DNA of 40,688 nucleotides, from positions 1-40,688 of the forward strand of contig NZ_JADTQG010000027.1 in assembly GCF_016008875.1 (NCBI RefSeq). The letters are read 5' to 3'. Below the pieces are notes generated by a model. That model saw only the letters and a list, made by a program, of their open reading frames with translations. It made no database searches and was not told the origin of the DNA. The position numbers and the translations under genes were made by a program. Source of the stretch: Ectopseudomonas mendocina. Its GTDB lineage: Bacteria; Pseudomonadota; Gammaproteobacteria; Pseudomonadales; Pseudomonadaceae. This document shows, piece after piece, positions 35,177 to 40,688 of this stretch. Each line of letters starts with the position of its first letter. Position 1 is the stretch's first letter.

Positions 35177-37957
35177 GTGCGCCGGCTCAGGATTGCCATC
35201 GGACTACTCGCCAGTTTGCTGTTGCTCGGCCTTGCCCTGACAGCCAGTGCGAACTCAGCCCCGACAATCGCCCACGGCTGGTCCTATCTGGTCGACGCCA
35301 GCGCCCGCCTGGGCCTCGAAGAAGTGCGTGCCCAGCGCCAGCAATTCAAGCCACTGAGCAAACAGTCCTTCACCTTCCCGCCCAGTGACCACGCCGTGTG
35401 GCTACGCGCCGAACTGGCGCCACAGCAGCAGCCAGCCTGGCTGTGGATCTTCTCGCCACGGGTGCAGTATCTCGACTACTACCTGCTGAAAGACGGCCAG
35501 CTGGAGCAGAACCTGCACACCGGCGAAGCCATGCCGCTGAATTCGCGACCGCTGCCATCGCGTTTCTACCTGATGCCCCTGCCCAACGACGGCCAGGCCC
35601 GCGTCGCCTATGTCCGCCTGACCTCCAACCATCCGCTGATGACCTGGTTCAAGGTCATGGATCAGGCCGAGCTGGTCAGCCTGGAGAAACCCGCCTACCT
35701 CTACGGCATGCTGTTCGGCGCGCTGTTGCTGCTGACCCTGTACAACCTCATTCGCTTCTTCTACAGCCGCAGCGCCAGCGGCCTGTGGCTGGCCGGGGTG
35801 AATATCGGCCTTGCGGTGTGCTCGTCGGCCAACCTCGGCATCTTCGCCCAGTGGTTGCCCAGCCTGGGTTACAACCAATCCCTGATCGCCGACCTTTCCG
35901 CACTGTTCGCCGCGTTCAGCGCGCTGGCCTTTGGCCTCAGTTTCATGAATGGCACGCCGGTGCAGCACAGCCCGCTCAATCGCCTGCTGCAGGGCAATGC
36001 CCTGCTGATCCTGACCTACGCCCTGTGCATCACCGTTACCGGTTTGTTCTGGTACAGCTCACTGGTGTACCTGCTGGTAGTCCTCAGCTCACTGAATCTG
36101 CTGCTGGTGAGCAGCCTGCACTGGCGCTCGGGTTATCAGCCGGCACGCCTGATCACCATCGGCATGGTGGTGTTCAATCTCGGCTTCGGCTTCTTCGTGC
36201 CGGTGTTGCTCGGTTTCGATCAGCTCAATCCAGGCTGGCTGGTGCTCGGTGTATTCAGCGTCGCCACCCTGGCCGGCCTGATTCTCAGTGTGTCGCTGAC
36301 CGAGCGCCAACGGCAGATTCAAAGTGACACCCTGCTGAAGAGTACAGCGCTTGCGGCCAGCAGCGCCGAACTGCGGGCCAAGGCCGAGTTCCTGGCGAAG
36401 ATCAGCCACGAAATCCGCACTCCGATGAACGGCGTGCTGGGCATGACCGAGCTGCTGCTGGGCACGCCGCTGTCGGCCAAGCAACGCGACTACGTGCAGA
36501 CCATCCACAGCTCAGGCAACGAGCTGCTTACCCTGATCAACGAAATTCTCGACATTTCCAAGCTGGAATCCGGGCAGATCGAGCTGGACGATGTGCAGTT
36601 CGATCTCGGCGCTCTGATCGAGGACTGCCTGGACATTTTCCGCGCCAAGGCCGAGCAGCAGAAGGTGGAGCTGATCAGCTTCATCCAGCCGCAAGTCCCG
36701 AGGGTGATTAGCGGCGATCCCACGCGCCTGCGCCAGGCCCTGCTGAGCCTGCTGGACAATGCCTTCAAGCAGACCGACGAAGGCGAGATCCTGCTGGTCG
36801 CGGCGCTGGACAGCAGCGACGGCCAGCATCGCCTGCGCGTCGCCGTGCAGGACAGCGGCCGCCCGCTGCTGCCGGAGGAGCGCGACGCGCTGCTCAATGC
36901 CGAACTGCAGAGCCGTGACTTTCTTGCCGCCACGCAACTGGGCGGGCGCCTTGGCCTGATCATCGCGCGCCAGCTGGTGCGCCTGATGGGCGGCGAATTC
37001 GGCATTCAGGGCAGCGGCAACCAGGGCACCACCCTGTGGCTGACCCTGCCGCTGGACGCCGCGCGCCTGGAGCAGCCGGAAACCGATCTGGACAGCCCGC
37101 TACAGGGCGCGCGCCTGTTGGTGGTGGACGACAACGACACCTGCCGCAAGGTACTGATGCAGCAATGCAACGCCTGGGGCATGCAGGTCAGCGCCGTGCC
37201 GTCCGGTAAGGAAGCGCTGGCGCTGCTGCGCACCAGGGCACATATGCGCGAGTATTTCGACGCGGTGCTCCTCGACCAGGACATGCCCGGTATGACCGGC
37301 ATGCAGCTGGCGGCCAAGATCAAGGAAGACCCGAGCCTCAATCACGACATCCTGGTCATCATGCTCACCGGCATCAGCAACGCCCCGAGCAAGGTGATCG
37401 CGCGCAACGCCGGGATCAAGCGCATCCTGGCCAAGCCGGTGGCCGGCTATACGCTCAAGACCACTCTGGCCGACGAGCTGGCCCAGCGCCCCAACGACAC
37501 CCCCGCCCAAGCCGCGCCGACGCCGGTGAGCACGCCGCTGAACGTACCGGCCGACTTCCGCATCCTGGTGGCCGAGGACAACAGCATTTCCACCAAGGTC
37601 ATCCGCGGCATGCTCGGCAAGCTCAACCTCAAGCCGGACACTGCCAGCAACGGCGAGGAAGCCCTCAGCGCGATCAAGGCGCAGCCCTACGACCTGGTGC
37701 TGATGGATTGCGAAATGCCGGTGCTCGATGGTTTCTCCGCCACCGAACAGCTGCGCGCCTGGGAACAAAGCGAAAAGCGCCCGCGCACCCCAGTGGTGGC
37801 GCTGACCGCGCATATCCTCAGCGAACACAAGGAACGCGCCCGCGCGGTGGGCATGGATGGCCATATGTCCAAGCCGGTGGAGCTGTCGCAGCTGCGCGAG
37901 CTGATCGAGCACTGGATCGCCGAACGCGAACTGCGCCGCCAGCGTGAAGTGTCGTAG
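35177..37957 (+). CDS. retS: Hybrid sensor kinase RetS
   Basis: 926-aa inner-membrane hybrid histidine kinase that in P. aeruginosa blocks the GacS-GacA-Rsm cascade, holding cells in the motile, acute-infection state. Domains in order: signal peptide (~1-27); periplasmic DISMED2 (~35-170); seven-helix 7TMR-DISM block (~185-385); HisKA with H411 in KISHEIRTPMNG; a degenerate ATPase domain; receiver 1 with D700; receiver 2 with D844 and KP near 900. The kinase G1 box reads DSGRPLLPE instead of DxGxG, fitting the view that RetS acts by binding GacS. The start is the GTG at 35177, with AGAAGGA seven bases upstream; a TTG at 35171 is unlikely. Confidence 0.96.
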   Translation: MRRLRIAIGLLASLLLLGLALTASANSAPTIAHGWSYLVDASARLGLEEVRAQRQQFKPLSKQSFTFPPSDHAVWLRAELAPQQQPAWLWIFSPRVQYLDYYLLKDGQLEQNLHTGEAMPLNSRPLPSRFYLMPLPNDGQARVAYVRLTSNHPLMTWFKVMDQAELVSLEKPAYLYGMLFGALLLLTLYNLIRFFYSRSASGLWLAGVNIGLAVCSSANLGIFAQWLPSLGYNQSLIADLSALFAAFSALAFGLSFMNGTPVQHSPLNRLLQGNALLILTYALCITVTGLFWYSSLVYLLVVLSSLNLLLVSSLHWRSGYQPARLITIGMVVFNLGFGFFVPVLLGFDQLNPGWLVLGVFSVATLAGLILSVSLTERQRQIQSDTLLKSTALAASSAELRAKAEFLAKISHEIRTPMNGVLGMTELLLGTPLSAKQRDYVQTIHSSGNELLTLINEILDISKLESGQIELDDVQFDLGALIEDCLDIFRAKAEQQKVELISFIQPQVPRVISGDPTRLRQALLSLLDNAFKQTDEGEILLVAALDSSDGQHRLRVAVQDSGRPLLPEERDALLNAELQSRDFLAATQLGGRLGLIIARQLVRLMGGEFGIQGSGNQGTTLWLTLPLDAARLEQPETDLDSPLQGARLLVVDDNDTCRKVLMQQCNAWGMQVSAVPSGKEALALLRTRAHMREYFDAVLLDQDMPGMTGMQLAAKIKEDPSLNHDILVIMLTGISNAPSKVIARNAGIKRILAKPVAGYTLKTTLADELAQRPNDTPAQAAPTPVSTPLNVPADFRILVAEDNSISTKVIRGMLGKLNLKPDTASNGEEALSAIKAQPYDLVLMDCEMPVLDGFSATEQLRAWEQSEKRPRTPVVALTAHILSEHKERARAVGMDGHMSKPVELSQLRELIEHWIAERELRRQREVS

Positions 37958-38010
37958 GGCGGGGTGAAACCCGCCTGACTATCGATGCCCTACTCTCAAA
38001 CGAGCGCCCC

Positions 38011-38604
38011 ATGTCCGAGTTGTTCAGCCTGTACCTGAAGATGCTGGTGCTTTACAGCCCCTTCTTCGTCCTGTCCTGCTTTATCGGCCTGAGCCGCGGC
38101 TACACCCTCAAGGAGCGCAAGCGCCTGGCCTGGAAGGTGGCGCTGGCAACGCTGATCGCCAGCGTGCTGCTGTACCTGTTCGGCAAGCACATCTTCACCC
38201 TGTTCGGCATCACCATCGACGCGTTTCGCATCGGCGCCGGCTCGGTGCTGTTCATCTCCGCTCTGGGCATGGCTCAGGGCAAATCGGCGGTGCAGAGCGA
38301 CAACGTGCAGCAGGACGTCACCATCGTGCCGCTGACCATTCCCATCACCGTCGGCCCCGGCACCATCGGCGCCCTGCTGCTGATGGGCGCCAGTCAGCCG
38401 CATTGGGACGACAAGCTGGTGGCGGTGGCGGCGATCCTTCTCGCCAGCCTCACCGTAGGCATCGTGCTGTACCTGTCCAACCAGTTCGAGCGCCTGCTTG
38501 GGGACCAAGGCCTGCAGATCGTCAGCCGTTTGATGGGCCTGTTCGTCTGTGCCCTGGCGGCGCAGATCATCTTCACCGGGGTGAAGAACTACCTCGTGCC
38601 TTAA
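38011..38604 (+). CDS. MarC family integral membrane protein
   Basis: 197-aa protein with six predicted membrane helices, of the MarC/UPF0056 family. Helices occur near residues 8-28, 43-63, 70-90, 110-128, 138-160 and 175-195. The conserved PLTIPITVGPGTIGALLLMG lies at ~110-130. Despite the name, no role in multidrug resistance is established for the family. It lies 53 bases after retS on the same strand and may be in one transcript with it. The position matches PA4857. Confidence 0.9.
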   Translation: MSELFSLYLKMLVLYSPFFVLSCFIGLSRGYTLKERKRLAWKVALATLIASVLLYLFGKHIFTLFGITIDAFRIGAGSVLFISALGMAQGKSAVQSDNVQQDVTIVPLTIPITVGPGTIGALLLMGASQPHWDDKLVAVAAILLASLTVGIVLYLSNQFERLLGDQGLQIVSRLMGLFVCALAAQIIFTGVKNYLVP

Positions 38605-38853
38605 GCTCTGCCGATCAGCGCGCCCCGGATCAGCGGTGCTGAAAAAGTCCAGCGCATCCTTGAGATAATCACCCTCCACTCGTTCTGCTGACAATACCTG
38701 CCCGCCTGATCGGATTCCCCAAGCCCGGCGCCGCGTTCTTAGATCCCCTCTGATAGCTGCTGCGCTTTCGCGATGCGCTCATCTCGCGCCCGACCGGCAG
38801 ACGAGCGCAGCGCCCCACAGACGAACATACGCCTGCACTACCACTGCCGAAGC

Positions 38854-38868
38854 GCACCCGTATGGTGC
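38854..38868. promoter_or_regulatory. NtrC-type binding site
   Basis: GCACC-CGTAT-GGTGC, a perfect match to the NtrC core GCACC-N5-GGTGC. It is about 225 bases upstream of the sigma-54 promoter, within usual enhancer range. Confidence 0.6.
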
Positions 38869-39090
38869 GGCACCTGCGATCAGCGTGCGTCCGTCGCGCC
38901 TCGACGAAGCGCTGCACTGCCAACTTGCACCCGTTATCGACAGTCGCGATGAGGCCCGTGCGCGCCCGAACTCGGCGAGAAAATCCGCATTCCAGGGCGG
39001 CTGGGCAGCGTTCAGGCGCTGCGCGCCAGAGGGAATCCACACCGCGCACGGGCCAGTTCTGAAGAGCGATCCTGCCCCGTCGCACAGAAG

Positions 39091-39106
39091 AGGCACAGCA
39101 ATTGCT
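39091..39106 (+). promoter_or_regulatory. Sigma-54 (RpoN) promoter of urtA
   Basis: AGGCACAGCAATTGCT matches the -24/-12 consensus TGGCACG-N4-TTGCW at all but the first base and the seventh. GG and GC are exactly 12 bases apart. The start near 39117 gives a leader of about 150 bases to urtA. This predicts NtrC-dependent expression under nitrogen limitation. Confidence 0.65.
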
Positions 39107-39265
39107 CAAGGGCCATATAGAGGTCAACAAGGCACAGACCAAGTCCTGGCTGTACGCCGCTCGCCAGCGCGTCGAGCCGATGCCGGAACAACCGCGCCAT
39201 GACCTTCACTGCATGCCCATAACAACGCTGTCCGCTTACTCACATTCGTGAATGGAGATCGCACC

Positions 39266-40531
39266 ATGCAACGTCGCAGCCTGATCAAGGCCTTCACCCT
39301 TTCCGCTTCCATCGCCGCGATGGGCCTGTCCTGGTCCATCCAGGCCGCCGAGACCATCAAGGTCGGCATCCTGCACTCGCTGTCCGGCACCATGGCCATT
39401 TCCGAAACTTCGCTGAAAGACATGGCGCTGATGACCATCGACGAGATCAACGCCAAGGGCGGCGTGCTCGGCAAGCAGCTGGAGCCGGTGGTGGTCGACC
39501 CCGCGTCGAACTGGCCGCTGTTCGCCGAGCGTGGCCGCCAGTTGCTGACCCAGGACAAGGTCGCGGTGACCTTCGGCTGCTGGACCAGCGTGTCGCGCAA
39601 ATCGGTGCTGCCGGTCTACGAAGAGCTCAACGGCCTGCTGTTCTACCCGGTGCAGTACGAAGGCGAAGAGATGTCGCCGAACGTGTTCTACACCGGCGCC
39701 GCGCCTAACCAGCAGGCCATCCCGGCGGTGGAATACCTGCTCAGCGAAGACGGTGGCGGCGCCAAGCGCTTCTTCCTGCTGGGTACCGACTACGTCTACC
39801 CGCGCACCACCAACAAGATTCTGCGCGCCTTCCTGCACAGCAAGGGCATCGCCGACAAGGACATCGAAGAGGTCTACACCCCCTTCGGTCATAGCGACTA
39901 TCAAACCATCGTCGCCAACATCAAGAAGTTCTCAGCTGGCGGCAAGACGGCCGTGGTCTCCACCGTCAACGGCGACTCCAACGTGCCGTTCTACAAGGAG
40001 CTGGCCAACCAAGGCCTGGAAGCCACCGAAGTACCGGTGGTGGCCTTCTCCGTGGGTGAAGAGGAACTGCGCGGCATCGACACCAAACCGCTGGTCGGCC
40101 ACCTGGCGGCCTGGAACTACTTCCAGTCCGTGGAGAACCCGGTCAACGAGAAGTTCGTCGCCGACTGGAAGGCCTACGCCAAGGCCAAGAAGTTGCCGAA
40201 CGCCGACACCGTGGTGACCAACGACCCGATGGAAGCCACCTACGTGGGCATCCACATGTGGGCGCAGGCCGTCGAGAAAGCCGGCACCACCGAGGTCGAC
40301 AAGGTCCGTGAAGCCATGGCCGGCCAGGAATTCGCGGCGCCGAGCGGCTTCACCCTGAAGATGGACGAGAAGAATCACCACCTGCACAAGCCGGTGATGA
40401 TTGGCGAGATCCAGGAAGACGGTCAATTCTCCGTGGTCTGGGAAACCGAGGGCCCGATCCGCGCCCAGCCGTGGAGCCCGTTCATCGAAGGCAACGACAA
40501 GAAAGCCGATACCCCGGTGAAGTCGAACTGA
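39266..40531 (+). CDS. urtA: Urea ABC transporter substrate-binding protein
   Basis: 421-aa periplasmic binding protein (Peripla_BP_5 type) of the UrtABCDE urea importer. The signal region MQRRSLIKAFTLSASIAAMG carries twin arginines in RRSLIK, a plausible Tat signal. The mature part begins with AETIKVGILHSLSGTMAISE. UrtA-like stretches include VVDPASNWPLFAERGRQLL, CWTSVSRKSVLPVYEELNGL, YPVQYEGEEMSPNVFYTGAA and GTDYVYPRTTNKI. The start at 39266 has GGAGA upstream. The remaining urt genes would lie beyond the window. The upstream sigma-54 promoter suits a nitrogen-scavenging system. Confidence 0.95.
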   Translation: MQRRSLIKAFTLSASIAAMGLSWSIQAAETIKVGILHSLSGTMAISETSLKDMALMTIDEINAKGGVLGKQLEPVVVDPASNWPLFAERGRQLLTQDKVAVTFGCWTSVSRKSVLPVYEELNGLLFYPVQYEGEEMSPNVFYTGAAPNQQAIPAVEYLLSEDGGGAKRFFLLGTDYVYPRTTNKILRAFLHSKGIADKDIEEVYTPFGHSDYQTIVANIKKFSAGGKTAVVSTVNGDSNVPFYKELANQGLEATEVPVVAFSVGEEELRGIDTKPLVGHLAAWNYFQSVENPVNEKFVADWKAYAKAKKLPNADTVVTNDPMEATYVGIHMWAQAVEKAGTTEVDKVREAMAGQEFAAPSGFTLKMDEKNHHLHKPVMIGEIQEDGQFSVVWETEGPIRAQPWSPFIEGNDKKADTPVKSN

Positions 40532-40595
40532 GGCAAAAGCCCTTCCCCACAAGCGGCAGCCACAGCTCGTCAATGGCTTGCAGCCCCGCTTGTCT

Positions 40596-40635
40596 CCCCT
40601 CTCCCGCTTGCGGGAGAGGGGTCGGGGGAGAGGGC
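40596..40635 (-). repeat. GGGAGAGGG palindromic repeat, copy 5
   Basis: Palindrome CCCCTCTCCCGC-TT-GCGGGAGAGGGG followed by the half-motif GGGGGAGAGGG. It has the same orientation as copy 3, opposite to copies 1 and 2. It lies 64 bases after the urtA stop. Confidence 0.85.
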
Positions 40636-40641
40636 CGCCGT

Positions 40642-40688
40642 AGCCCGGATGCAATCCGGGAAATCGCTCCCCGGATTGCATCCGGGCT
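40642..40688. repeat. GCCCGGATGCAATCCGGG inverted pair
   Basis: Two 19-base arms (40642-40660 and 40670-40688) are perfect inverted repeats around nine bases, and each arm is itself palindromic. The window ends at the last base of the right arm, so the element may continue. Confidence 0.8.

Larger units (their letters stand above)
38605..39265. promoter_or_regulatory. Long regulatory region upstream of urtA
   Basis: 661 bases without a credible gene. It contains an NtrC-type palindrome (38854-38868) and a sigma-54 -24/-12 element (39091-39106). The open frame at 39063-39251 lacks a start and is discussed under rejected items. Nothing else is recognised. Confidence 0.6.

Noticed and set aside
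38669..39142. 157-aa minus-strand frame in the marC-urtA gap
   Set aside because: It is rich in Arg, Cys and Ser with no motif, no ribosome-binding site, and overlaps the regulatory sites proposed for urtA.
39063..39251. Open frame reading RRTEEAQQLLKGHIEVNKAQ, resembling a GntR-type regulator C-terminus
   Set aside because: It has no start codon in frame after the stop at 39060-39062, no matching N-terminal DNA-binding part upstream, and it overlaps the sigma-54 element. At best it is a decayed remnant; the likeness is too short to call.

Overview
The window is a stretch of a high-GC Pseudomonas chromosome with no tRNA, rRNA, prophage or insertion sequence that I can see. The gene order from speA (14.5 kb) to urtA (end) matches, as I recall it, the P. 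aeruginosa PAO1 order PA4839 to PA4858: speA, yciH, Nudix, DUF2333, gcbA, ctpL, dsbD, aroQ, accB, accC, DUF4272, prmA, zinc-ribbon/DUF3426, dusB, fis, purH, purD, retS, marC, urtA. The repeat families and the yfhM-pbpC pair suggest the P. mendocina/oleovorans lineage rather than P. aeruginosa itself. That species call is inference.

Region 1 (1-11.5 kb) is the less conserved part. It holds a membrane diguanylate cyclase, a Cache-type chemoreceptor, and the cell-envelope pair pbpC and yfhM (penicillin-binding protein 1C and a thioester alpha-2-macroglobulin lipoprotein). A small DUF559 endonuclease-fold gene sits between yfhM and pbpC, bracketed by two identical 44-bp repeats. Region 2 (11.5-14.4 kb) is a tight plus-strand cluster of a MATE exporter, a GAF-GGDEF diguanylate cyclase and a DUF2214 membrane protein.

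Region 3 (14.4-18.9 kb, minus strand) carries speA (polyamine synthesis), yciH, a Nudix hydrolase and a DUF2333 membrane protein. Region 4 (19.1-24.8 kb, plus strand) has the double-receiver diguanylate cyclase GcbA, the chemoreceptor CtpL and the thiol-disulfide reductant transporter DsbD. Region 5 (24.8-35.1 kb) is core metabolism and information processing: aroQ-accB-accC, DUF4272, prmA, a zinc-ribbon protein, dusB-fis, and purH and purD. Region 6 (35.1 kb-end) has the hybrid sensor RetS, a MarC membrane protein and the urea-transporter binding protein UrtA, cut off from the rest of its operon by the window edge.

Three active-looking diguanylate cyclases, two chemoreceptors and RetS make the window rich in genes for the motile/sessile decision. 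The observations most worth following are the repeat-bracketed DUF559 cassette inside the yfhM-pbpC pair, a sigma-54 promoter with an upstream NtrC-type palindrome ahead of urtA, and an uncharacterised perfect palindrome between DUF2333 and gcbA. Most of the window is ordinary conserved chromosome.
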